A program made the position numbers and the translations under genes. Under the pieces are notes generated by a model. That model was given only the letters and a program-made list of their open reading frames with translations, did no database searches and was not told the DNA's origin. A stretch of DNA of 14,675 nucleotides from an uncultured Collinsella sp. (GTDB taxonomy: Bacteria > Actinomycetota > Coriobacteriia > Coriobacteriales > Coriobacteriaceae), in contig URUW01000018.1 in NCBI GenBank assembly GCA_900551205.1, positions 1 to 14,675 on the forward strand, read 5' to 3'. Numbering within the stretch: position 1 is the first letter of the stretch; each line of letters starts with the position of its first letter. Of this stretch, positions 6,769 through 13,289 are shown one piece after another.

Positions 6769-7959
6769 ATGATCAACGAAACTATGTATGCTCGCGGTGC
6801 GGAAAGCTCCATCATCCGTGAGATTTTTAGCTATGGCCTTGAGCGCAAGGCACAGATCGGTGCGGAGAACGTATTCGATTTTTCGCTGGGCAACCCGAGT
6901 GTTCCGGCGCCCGCTGCTGTTGCTGAGTCCATTAAGAAGGCATTGGAGCTGCCGAGCGACCAGCTGCATGGATACACGCCTGCGCCGGGTCTGCCACAAT
7001 GTCGAGCGGCCGTCGCCGACTCGCTCAACCGTCGCTTTGGCACGAGCTATGAGGGCAAGGACGTCTTTATGACGGTGGGTGCCGCGGCTTCGCTCACCTG
7101 CACGCTCAACGCCGTTACGAACCCGGGCGATGAGGTTGTTGTTATCGCCCCGTACTTTCCGGAGTATCGCGTGTGGATTGAGAAGGCCGGCTGCACGTGT
7201 GTTGAGGCGCTCGCCGATGAAGATACGTTCCAGCTGAGCGTGAGTAACGTGCTCAAGGCGATTACCGATAAGACGGCTGCCGTCATCATCGACTCGCCCA
7301 ACAATCCGACCGGTGCCGTATATACACGCGACACGCTGACGCGACTGGCCAATGTTCTGCGCGAGGCCAACGCTCAGCGCGATCCCGAGAATCCGATTAT
7401 GCTCATCTCTGATGAGCCGTATCGCGAGATTGTCTATGGCGCCGAGGTGCCTTGGGTGCCTTCGATCTACGAGCACACCATCGTGTGCTACTCGTATTCC
7501 AAGTCGCTTTCGCTACCGGGCGAGCGCGTCGGGTGGATCCTGGTTCCCAATACGAATCCTCAGGCAGCTCGTCTAATGCCCGCCGTTGCCGGTGCCGCCC
7601 GTACGCTGGGCTTCGTGTGTGCACCGGCGCTCTTCCAGCGTGTAATCATCGACTGCATTGATGAACCGAGCGATGTCGAGGCCTATGCTCGCAACCGCAC
7701 CGCGCTTACCGATGCACTAGCGGAGTACGGCTACACCTATGTTGAGCCGGATGGCGCGTTCTACCTATGGGTGAAAGCGCTGGAGTCCGATGGGAATGCG
7801 TTCTGTGAGCGCGCGAAGAAGCATGAGCTGCTCGCGGTGCCTTCGGATAGCTTTGGCATGCCGGGCTGGTTCCGCCTGGGCTACTGCGTGAGCTATGAGA
7901 CAATCGTCAACTCTCTGCCTGCCTGGAAGCAGCTGGCCGACGAATATCGTCGAAAGTAA
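6769..7959 (+). CDS. PLP-dependent class I/II aminotransferase
   Basis: The 396-residue product is a fold-type I aminotransferase that moves an amino group between an amino acid and a 2-oxo acid using pyridoxal phosphate in the cytoplasm. Visible motifs are FSLGNPSVPAP (38-48), YTPAPGLP (69-76), a cofactor-binding turn near GAAASL (104-109), SPNNPTG (176-182), ISDEPY with cofactor Asp215, and SYSKSLSLPGERVGW (242-256) with Schiff-base Lys245. These place it in the aspartate/alanine-type group, but the substrate cannot be read from sequence. The start is ATG 6769, with AAGGGGA five bases ahead. The open frame continues back into the palindrome at 6670, which is an accident. It appears to be a single-gene unit: its own -10 box lies in front and a hairpin follows. 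Confidence 0.93.
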   Translation: MINETMYARGAESSIIREIFSYGLERKAQIGAENVFDFSLGNPSVPAPAAVAESIKKALELPSDQLHGYTPAPGLPQCRAAVADSLNRRFGTSYEGKDVFMTVGAAASLTCTLNAVTNPGDEVVVIAPYFPEYRVWIEKAGCTCVEALADEDTFQLSVSNVLKAITDKTAAVIIDSPNNPTGAVYTRDTLTRLANVLREANAQRDPENPIMLISDEPYREIVYGAEVPWVPSIYEHTIVCYSYSKSLSLPGERVGWILVPNTNPQAARLMPAVAGAARTLGFVCAPALFQRVIIDCIDEPSDVEAYARNRTALTDALAEYGYTYVEPDGAFYLWVKALESDGNAFCERAKKHELLAVPSDSFGMPGWFRLGYCVSYETIVNSLPAWKQLADEYRRK

Positions 7960-7988
7960 AGCGCTCTGCTTACAATGTTTTACGTGAA

Positions 7989-8022
7989 ACGGGGTTTGGT
8001 TTTAAGCCAGACCCCGTTGTCT
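7989..8022 (+). terminator. Hairpin after the aminotransferase gene
   Basis: An 11-bp stem with one G-U pair (7989-7999 with 8007-8017) and a loop of seven lies 29 bases after the stop. The following sequence (TGTCTATG) is only weakly T-rich, so termination may be partial. Confidence 0.55.
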
Positions 8023-8051
8023 ATGCCGTTGTGTGATTGGGATGAAGCAGT

Positions 8052-8081
8052 TTTACGACTGCCGAAAGCTATGCGTACAAT
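8052..8081 (+). promoter_or_regulatory. Putative promoter of the PHP-domain gene
   Basis: TTTACG (8052-8057), four of six matches to the -35 consensus, lies 18 bases before TACAAT (8076-8081). The -10 box is 37 bases before the start codon. This is the best -35 match among the TACAAT boxes in the window. Confidence 0.45.
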
Positions 8082-8118
8082 GAATATACGCGACGGCCAT
8101 ACTGGACAAGGAGACCCG

Positions 8119-8940
8119 ATGCCCTACCTTCTTTCTTGTGATATTCATACTCATACGATGTTCTCTGCGCATGCGTACTCAACCATCGAGGAGAACATCT
8201 ATTGGGCGGCGGAGCGCGGCCTTCAGGTGCTCGGTTCCGCCGATCATTTAAGCTCGATGGTTACGCCTTGTCCCAATGACCTGCGCAGTTTCCAATTCTT
8301 TATTAACCAGGATATCTGGCCGCGCATTTGGAGCGGCGTGCTGGTGCTGCGTGGTGCCGAGGCTGATATCGTTTCGCTGGACGGCAGCTTGTTTGGCGAA
8401 GACATTCCCGTTTCGCTCGATATCGCCGGCGATCCGTATAGTCGTGAGCATTCGCTGTTCGATTTGGTGACGCGTAATTTGGATTATTTGGTGGCAAGCG
8501 TGCATAACCCGCAGTTTGCCGAAGGCGCGACGCTCGCCCAAACGACCCAGATGTACATCAATGCCCTGGAGCACCCCAAGGTGTTCATGCTTGGGCATGC
8601 GGGTCGTTCGGGCGTGCCGTTCGATATCGATGAGGTGCTGTTGGCGGCCAAGGCCAAGCACAAGATCATCGAGATCAACAACCATAGTCTTGAACACGGT
8701 GTCGACACTGAGCATTGGGCCGTATGCCGCAAGATCGCCGAGCGCTGCGCCGAGCTGGGCGTGGGTATTGGCGTGTCGACCGATGCCCACATTGGCATGG
8801 CCATTGGCAAGCTCGATCACGCGCGCAAGATGCTCGACGAGATTCACTTCCCGCTGGATTTGATCGTGACGCGCGACCGCGAGACGCTGCTGCGCGAGAT
8901 GGCGGCAGCCGGCGTGTGTGACCTGCGCAAGGGGATGTAG
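8119..8940 (+). CDS. PHP-domain phosphatase/hydrolase, YcdX-like
   Basis: The 273-residue product is a stand-alone PHP-domain metal-dependent phosphoesterase, close to the YcdX group (trinuclear zinc site, broad phosphatase activity in E. coli YcdX). Ligand motifs appear in order: DIHTHTMFSAHAYST (8-22, with H10, H12, H18), ADH (41-43), the GAEADI strand with E81, ASVHN (126-130, H129), LGHAGR (158-163, H160) and STDAH (220-224, D222 and H224). All nine usual ligand positions seem filled, so it should be active. The physiological substrate is unknown. The start at ATG 8119 is fixed by AAGGAG (8108-8113) five bases ahead; the longer open frame from 7975 covers the terminator and promoter. It is a single-gene unit, convergent with rlmD, and was not seen fused to a polymerase or to HisK partners. 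Confidence 0.9.
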   Translation: MPYLLSCDIHTHTMFSAHAYSTIEENIYWAAERGLQVLGSADHLSSMVTPCPNDLRSFQFFINQDIWPRIWSGVLVLRGAEADIVSLDGSLFGEDIPVSLDIAGDPYSREHSLFDLVTRNLDYLVASVHNPQFAEGATLAQTTQMYINALEHPKVFMLGHAGRSGVPFDIDEVLLAAKAKHKIIEINNHSLEHGVDTEHWAVCRKIAERCAELGVGIGVSTDAHIGMAIGKLDHARKMLDEIHFPLDLIVTRDRETLLREMAAAGVCDLRKGM

Positions 8941-8960
8941 CGGAGTTCATAAACCAAGCG

Positions 8961-8996
8961 AAGGGGGCGGTCCAGACGGGCCGCCCCCTTTCTTGT
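8961..8996 (+). terminator. Strong terminator after the PHP-domain gene
   Basis: A 13-bp stem with one G-U pair (8961-8973 with 8978-8990) closes an AGAC loop and is followed by TTTCTTGTCT. It lies between convergent genes. The plus side has the better T-run, so it mainly serves the PHP gene. Confidence 0.88.
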
Positions 8997-9018
8997 CTCG
9001 AAAATCTACCGGGGTGGA

Positions 9019-10467
9019 TTAGCGGCGCTCGAGGACCGCTACGGTTTCGGTGTGGTCGGTATGGGGGAACATGTCGACGGGCGTGATCTTGAGCAGGCGA
9101 TAGCCTCCGTCGAGGAGCTGGTGCAGGTCGCGCTCTTGGGTCACAGGGTTGCAGCTGATATAGGTGATGCGGCGCGGCTTGAGTGCGCAGGCGGCTTCGA
9201 GGAACTCGGGGGTGGAGCCGGCGCGCGGCGGGTCGATGGAAAGGACATCGATCCGCTCGTTGTTGTCGGCGGCGTCCAGGATGTAATCGGTGGCGTCGTC
9301 GGCCATAAACCAAGCGCTGCGGGTGAGGCCGTTGAGCTCGGCATTGCGACGTGCGTCGGCAATGCCCGCCGGGTTGCGCTCCACGCCGAGCAGCATAATG
9401 CCGATGCCCTTGTCCTGGGCATCCTTCGCGGCGCACAGACCGATGGTGCCGCTACCACAGTAAGCGTCCATAAGAATGTCACCCTGCTGCAGGTCCATGC
9501 CGTCAATCGCGAGCTGATAGAGCAACTCGGTCTGCTGCGGATTGGTCTGGTAGAACGCGGTGGGGGAGATATCGAACTCGCAGCCGAGCAGCTGGTCGCG
9601 CATGCATTCGGCGCCATAGACGATACGAGTCTCCTCACCCAAGATGGCATTGCCGGGGCGACCGTTGATGTTCTGAGCGACGGTGACGATATGCGGATCA
9701 AGCGCCGCGACGGCTTCAAAGAACTCCTGCGCATGCGGCAGGTCGCGCTGAGCGGTCACGAGGGTGACCATAATCTGGTCGGTGCGCCAGCCGCAGCGAA
9801 CGACGGCATAGCGAAGCAGCCCCAGATGCTTGTCTTCGTTAAAGGCGGGAATATGCAGACGTTCGGCCTCGCGAGCGATGCCGTTGAGAATCTGACGAGC
9901 GCCCGGCGCCTCGACAGGACACTCGGGTACGGCAACGATCTTGTGCGTGCCGCGCTCAAAGAAACCGCAACGGACAGCGCCCTCCTTACCGGGAGCAAAG
10001 GGAGTGGCAGCCTTATGACGAAAGCCACGCGGCGCAGGATACTTACCCGGGTCGCCCAGGGTAACACCCATACCGCGAATGGGATCAACGGCAATACCCT
10101 CGCGCTCGCAGAGCTCAGCAAACAGCTCTTCCATAGCAGCCTGCTTGGCCGCCAGCTGCTTCTTATAAGGACGATTGATCGCCGTGCATCCACCACAAGC
10201 CCGCATGATGGAACAAGGCGACTTGGGATCCACGGCCTTTCGCGCAGGCGAAACCGGATCCTTGTGCGAACGCTTGGGGCGAGCCTGAGATGCCTTATCC
10301 CCGCTCCGACGAGAGCTGGGGTGCTTGGCCTTAGCCTTTCCCTTGGCTGACTTACCCTTCGCGTCCTGAGACGACTTGGATTTCTTAGAAGATTTTTTCT
10401 CTTCCAACCCCTCAGCCGCCTCGATCAAAGCCCGACGAGCCCTACGCTCCGCACGAGATTCTGCCAT
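9019..10467 (-). CDS. rlmD: 23S rRNA (uracil-C5)-methyltransferase, RlmD/RumA family
   Basis: This enzyme transfers a methyl group from S-adenosylmethionine to C5 of a uracil in 23S rRNA (U1939 in E. coli numbering). The product has 482 residues. Its first 80 residues are Lys/Ser/Arg-rich and low-complexity. A Fe-S cluster motif follows, with C85, C91 and C94 in CSIMRACGGC and C183 in PECP. The S-adenosylmethionine loop AYCGSGTIGL is at 335-344, DPPRAG at 412-417, the nucleophile C439 in ISCNP, and the closing motif HTDHTETV with the probable base E474. The N-terminal TRAM domain found in many relatives is not visible; the basic tail takes its place. The site could equally be that of an RlmCD-type enzyme with two targets. 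It is convergent with the PHP gene and has its own promoter. Confidence 0.92.
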   Translation of the reverse strand: MAESRAERRARRALIEAAEGLEEKKSSKKSKSSQDAKGKSAKGKAKAKHPSSRRSGDKASQARPKRSHKDPVSPARKAVDPKSPCSIMRACGGCTAINRPYKKQLAAKQAAMEELFAELCEREGIAVDPIRGMGVTLGDPGKYPAPRGFRHKAATPFAPGKEGAVRCGFFERGTHKIVAVPECPVEAPGARQILNGIAREAERLHIPAFNEDKHLGLLRYAVVRCGWRTDQIMVTLVTAQRDLPHAQEFFEAVAALDPHIVTVAQNINGRPGNAILGEETRIVYGAECMRDQLLGCEFDISPTAFYQTNPQQTELLYQLAIDGMDLQQGDILMDAYCGSGTIGLCAAKDAQDKGIGIMLLGVERNPAGIADARRNAELNGLTRSAWFMADDATDYILDAADNNERIDVLSIDPPRAGSTPEFLEAACALKPRRITYISCNPVTQERDLHQLLDGGYRLLKITPVDMFPHTDHTETVAVLERR

Positions 10468-10506
10468 GAATTAACCCCACTAATTTACAAATTGAAATCT
10501 GAAAGC

Positions 10507-10512
10507 ATTGTA
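10507..10512 (-). promoter_or_regulatory. Putative -10 box (TACAAT) of rlmD
   Basis: The minus strand reads GGTACAATGC here, 39 bases before the rlmD start. No clear -35 hexamer is present at normal spacing. It lies about 60 bases from the large palindrome at 10576. Confidence 0.42.
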
Positions 10513-10575
10513 CCGTGCCAAGCTAGCGGACGATATGCAAGCACCCATTTCATGTTAGTGATAAGCCCAACGACG

Positions 10576-10714
10576 TTTGCCCGCCGGGTGCCGGGGCTGG
10601 GGTTAAGTTTGTCGCGAGTTCCGCACGAACAGGAGAGCACTTAATGTGCTCTCCGTCGTGAGCAGGACTGTAGAGCAGCAAGCTTAACCCCTGCCCCGGC
10701 ACCCGGCGGGCAAA
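10576..10714. repeat. 139-bp nested palindrome between divergent promoters
   Basis: Arms of 32 bases (10576-10607 and 10683-10714) match with a single mismatch (10598). Inside, GGAGAGCAC and GTGCTCTCC (10632-10640, 10646-10654) form a perfect 9-bp hairpin around TTAAT, flanked by CACGA (10624-10628) and TCGTG (10656-10660). The two levels are almost concentric. Both neighbouring genes are transcribed away from it and both predicted promoters lie outside it, so it is neither a terminator nor a leader. No open frame of note is inside. It fills most of the 339-base gap 10468-10806; the rest of that gap holds the two promoters and the operator-like repeat. Confidence 0.92.
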
Positions 10715-10721
10715 TCCTCCC

Positions 10722-10750
10722 TTGTACTCTATCAAGGTAAAGTGTATGAT
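10722..10750 (+). promoter_or_regulatory. Probable promoter of the amino-acid ABC importer operon
   Basis: TTGTAC (10722-10727) and TATGAT (10745-10750) are 17 bases apart, which puts the transcription start near 10757 and gives a leader of about 50 bases. The last ten bases of the spacer are the left half of the inverted repeat described in the next entry. Confidence 0.5.
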
Positions 10751-10788
10751 TCTGAACGTTACATGACTCACTTTACCTAACTAAAGTG
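10735..10788 (+). promoter_or_regulatory. Operator-like repeats (TAAAGTG x3) at the ABC importer promoter
   Basis: AGGTAAAGTG (10735-10744) and its exact reverse complement CACTTTACCT (10769-10778) are 34 bases apart centre to centre. A third TAAAGTG is at 10782-10788 in the first orientation. The left half abuts the -10 box and the other two lie in the leader. This geometry suits a repressor that binds both sides of the transcription start. The regulator is not in the window and I cannot name it. Confidence 0.5.
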
Positions 10789-10806
10789 CTATCGAGGGGG
10801 AATACC

Positions 10807-11667
10807 ATGAATACCGATATGTCTCGTCGTCAGTTTGTTGGTCTAGCCGGCTCGCTCGCCACGGTGCTTGGCCTTGGTCTTGTCGGCTGCGGCGGTGGTG
10901 CTGGCAAGGGCTCCGCTGCTGGTTCTGCCGCGGCCAAGGATGTGAAGGGCGCCGCGGAGTCCAAGAAGCTCGTGGTGGGCTTTGACAAGTCCTACCCTCC
11001 GTACGGCTTTGTGGGCGATGACGGCGAGTACACGGGCTTTGACCTTGACCTTGCCAAGGCCGTTGCCGATAAGCAGGGCTGGGATGTCGATTACGAGGCC
11101 ATCGATTGGGATGCCAAGGACACGCTGCTCAACTCCGGCGCCATCAACTGCATCTGGAACGGCTTTACCATGGAGGGCCGCGAGGACGACTACACGTTCT
11201 CCGAGCCGTATATGCTCAACGAGCAGGTGTTGGTGGTCAAGAAGGACGCGGGTATCAAGAGCTGGGACGATCTTGCCGGCAAGACCGTGATTACCCAGAC
11301 TGATTCCGCTGCGCAGGATGTGCTCGAGGGCGACCAGAAGGATCTGGCCGCGACGTTTGCCACGCTCGATACCATCGGTGAGTACAACACGGCGTTTATG
11401 CAGCTCGAGAGTGGTGCGGTCGATGCCGTTGCCTGTGACCTCTCGATCGCTCAGTATCAGCTGGCCGCCAAGCCCGATGCCTATACGCAGCTTGATGAGC
11501 CGCTGTCCAGCGAACACTACGCCGTCGGCTTTAAGAAGGGCGACAGCAAGTCGGCCGACGCCGTGACCGAGTCGCTCAAGGCGCTCTATGAGGACGGTAC
11601 GGTCAAGGACCTGTGCGATAAGTATTCAAGCTATGGTCTTTCCTTCGACAACTGGGTGCTCAAATAG
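10807..11667 (+). CDS. Amino-acid ABC transporter substrate-binding lipoprotein
   Basis: The 286-residue product is the extracytoplasmic binding protein of a polar amino-acid importer (bacterial solute-binding family 3). The N-terminus MSRRQFVGLAGSL has a twin-arginine look, followed by a hydrophobic stretch and a lipobox LVGC with C28 as the lipidated residue; a Gly/Ala/Ser linker follows. The mature domain opens KKLVVGFDKSYPPYGFVGDDGEYTGFDLDLAKAV, the standard start of the family with the amino-acid contact region. Later FTMEGREDDYTFSEPY and the hinge segments are typical. The start is ATG 10807, with GAGGGGGA five bases ahead; an upstream GTG at 10786 is part of the operator repeat. It is first in a three-gene importer operon. 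The ligand (for example glutamine, histidine, arginine or cystine) cannot be assigned. Confidence 0.93.
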   Translation: MNTDMSRRQFVGLAGSLATVLGLGLVGCGGGAGKGSAAGSAAAKDVKGAAESKKLVVGFDKSYPPYGFVGDDGEYTGFDLDLAKAVADKQGWDVDYEAIDWDAKDTLLNSGAINCIWNGFTMEGREDDYTFSEPYMLNEQVLVVKKDAGIKSWDDLAGKTVITQTDSAAQDVLEGDQKDLAATFATLDTIGEYNTAFMQLESGAVDAVACDLSIAQYQLAAKPDAYTQLDEPLSSEHYAVGFKKGDSKSADAVTESLKALYEDGTVKDLCDKYSSYGLSFDNWVLK

Positions 11668-11671
11668 CGGC

Positions 11672-11766
11672 TTTCCCAGGCACCCGATTTTGCCGTTCAA
11701 ACCGTCGCTTGCGTACATTTAGTACGCGGCGCTCCTCTTTCACGGCAAACTCGGGCACCTGGAAAA
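11672..11766 (+). repeat. Nested hairpin between binding-protein and permease genes
   Basis: Arms 11672-11696 and 11742-11766 match at 21 of 25 positions, some mismatches being G-U compatible in RNA. In the centre GCGTAC (11711-11716) and GTACGC (11722-11727) form a perfect 6-bp hairpin. There is no T-run after the outer arm. It begins four bases after the first gene's stop and ends 12 bases before the permease start. Such intercistronic structures can protect the upstream message from 3' exonucleases and give more binding protein than permease; this role is inferred. Confidence 0.85.
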
Positions 11767-11778
11767 CCCGCTTTAGCA

Positions 11779-12471
11779 TTGGGTTCGCTGTTCCGTTACT
11801 GTGAAAGAGAGCTTGGGTTGTCTATTCAGGTCATGATGCAGATGCTTGGCCAGGGCTTCTTGGTCAGTTTGCAGCTGTTTGTGCTGACGCTGCTCGGATC
11901 GATTCCGTTGGGAATCCCCGTGGCGTTTATGCGTATGAGTAAGATCGCGCCGCTTCGCTGGATTGCGCGCATCTACATTTCGGTCATGCGTGGCACGCCG
12001 CTCATGCTGCAGATGTTTGCCATCTACTTTGCCCCGTACTACGTGTTTGGCATCTCGCTCACGCCCGATTCCAAATGGACGGCGTGCGTTGTGGCATTCA
12101 TCATCAACTACGCCGGCTACTTTGCAGAGATCTATCGCTCGGGCCTGCAGTCCATTCCGCGCGGTCAATACGAGGCCGCCGAGGTGCTGGGCTATTCGCG
12201 ATTGCAGACTTTTTTGTACATCGTGATGCCGCAGGTCGCTAAGCGTATTTTGCCGGCGATGGGCAACGAGATCATCACACTGGTCAAGGACACGTCGCTG
12301 GCGTTTGCCATTGGCGTGGGCGAGATGTTCTCGACGGCCAAGGCACTGGTTGCCTCGCAAGTGAGCATGGTGCCGTTTGCGATTGCGGCGCTGATCTACT
12401 GGGTCTTTAACTTTGTGGTCGAGATGCTGCTGGGCGCCGCCGAGAAAAAATTGGATTACTACCATGATTAA
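11779..12471 (+). CDS. Amino-acid ABC transporter permease, HisM/GlnP family
   Basis: This is the membrane channel subunit of the importer, expected to act as a homodimer because only one permease gene is present. From TTG 11779 it has 230 residues. Hydrophobic helices lie at about 26-50, 64-90, 101-117, 172-190 and 198-218. The family motif VMRGTPLMLQMF is at 69-80, and the EAA loop that docks to the ATPase is at 116-146 (EIYRSGLQSIPRGQYEAAEVLGYS region). The start is uncertain: TTG 11779 has no ribosome site, while TTG 11818 has GAAAGAGAG six bases upstream and ATG 11833 also lies before the first helix. It overlaps the start of the ATPase gene by eight bases, a sign of coupled translation. 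Confidence 0.9.
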   Translation: MGSLFRYCERELGLSIQVMMQMLGQGFLVSLQLFVLTLLGSIPLGIPVAFMRMSKIAPLRWIARIYISVMRGTPLMLQMFAIYFAPYYVFGISLTPDSKWTACVVAFIINYAGYFAEIYRSGLQSIPRGQYEAAEVLGYSRLQTFLYIVMPQVAKRILPAMGNEIITLVKDTSLAFAIGVGEMFSTAKALVASQVSMVPFAIAALIYWVFNFVVEMLLGAAEKKLDYYHD

Positions 12472-13228
12472 TTCGGTAATGAATATATCGAACGCGCGCA
12501 AGGCGTTTGGCGGCAATGAGGTGCTCAAGGATATCTCGCTTGAGGTGAAGCGTGGCGAGGTCGTGGCGATTATCGGGCCTTCGGGTGGCGGCAAGTCCAC
12601 GCTGCTGCGTTGCGCCACACTGCTCGAGACGCTCGACGGCGGCTCGCTCTCGTTTGGCGACCTTGCCGTTGCGACGGATGCGGGCTCGGGCACGGTATAT
12701 GCGAAAGGCGATGTGCCCAAGCAGGCGCGCTCGCGGTTTGGCTTGGTGTTTCAGAACTACAATCTGTTTCCGCACTATACCGTGATGAAAAACATCACCG
12801 ACGCTCCGATCCGTGTGCTCAAGCGCCCGCGCGAGCAGGTGGAGGCACGTGCGTGCGAGCTGATCGCGCAGATGGGGCTTACGGGCAATGAGAACAAGGT
12901 GCCATGTGAGCTTTCGGGCGGCCAGCAGCAGCGCGTGAGTATTGCCCGCGCCCTGGCGCTCGACCCGGAAATCTTGTTCTTTGATGAGCCGACCTCGGCG
13001 CTCGATCCAGAGTTGACGGCCGAGGTGCTGCGTGTCATTAAAGACCTTGCGGCGCAGAACATGACGATGGTGATCGTGACCCACGCAATGCAGTTTGCGC
13101 GCGATGTTGCCGACCGCGTGGTCTTTATGGACGGCGGCCGCATTGTCGAGGAGGGTCCTGCCGAGCAGGTTATCGACCATCCGCGTGAGCAGCGCACCCG
13201 TGAGTTCTTGAGCCGTATCGAGAGCTAG
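12464..13228 (+). CDS. Amino-acid ABC transporter ATP-binding protein, GlnQ/HisP family
   Basis: This is the cytoplasmic ATPase that drives the importer. The 254-residue product has every ABC motif: Walker A GPSGGGKST (38-46), Q-loop Q97 in FQNYNLFPH, signature LSGGQQQR (150-157), Walker B ILFFDEPTSALDPE (170-183) and the H-loop H207 in VTHAM. A short insertion (about 70-90, TDAGSGTVYAKGD) sits between Walker A and the Q-loop, a region variable in this family. Start ATG 12464 lies within the end of the permease gene (8-base overlap); ATG 12479 is an alternative. A longer frame open from 12413 overlaps the permease and is rejected. The ending FLSRIES and the length are typical of the polar amino-acid subfamily. 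It is last in the operon and is followed by a terminator. Confidence 0.95.
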   Translation: MINSVMNISNARKAFGGNEVLKDISLEVKRGEVVAIIGPSGGGKSTLLRCATLLETLDGGSLSFGDLAVATDAGSGTVYAKGDVPKQARSRFGLVFQNYNLFPHYTVMKNITDAPIRVLKRPREQVEARACELIAQMGLTGNENKVPCELSGGQQQRVSIARALALDPEILFFDEPTSALDPELTAEVLRVIKDLAAQNMTMVIVTHAMQFARDVADRVVFMDGGRIVEEGPAEQVIDHPREQRTREFLSRIES

Positions 13229-13249
13229 ACTCAACTATATATTGAGATG

Positions 13250-13289
13250 AAGCCGTCGCAGGTCTTATGGTCTGCGGCGGCTTTTATTT
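13250..13289 (+). terminator. Terminator of the amino-acid ABC importer operon
   Basis: A 12-bp stem with one G-U pair (13250-13261 with 13272-13283) leads into TTTTATTT. It starts 21 bases after the ATPase stop. Confidence 0.88.

Noticed and set aside
7975..8118. 48-residue N-terminal extension of the PHP-domain frame
   Set aside because: It would cover the hairpin after the aminotransferase and the TACAAT promoter. The start at 8119 has AAGGAG and places the first metal motif where the family has it.
9052..10350. 432-codon plus-strand open frame over rlmD
   Set aside because: The minus strand carries all the methyltransferase motifs. The plus frame shows no family features.
10468..10806. 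T-box or other amino-acid-sensing leader before the ABC importer
   Set aside because: There is no T-box sequence (TGGNACCGCG type), and the predicted promoter lies downstream of the large palindrome, leaving only a short leader.
11773..12720. 315-codon minus-strand open frame over the ABC permease and ATPase genes
   Set aside because: Both plus-strand genes are complete with family motifs; the antisense frame is low-complexity and unsupported.
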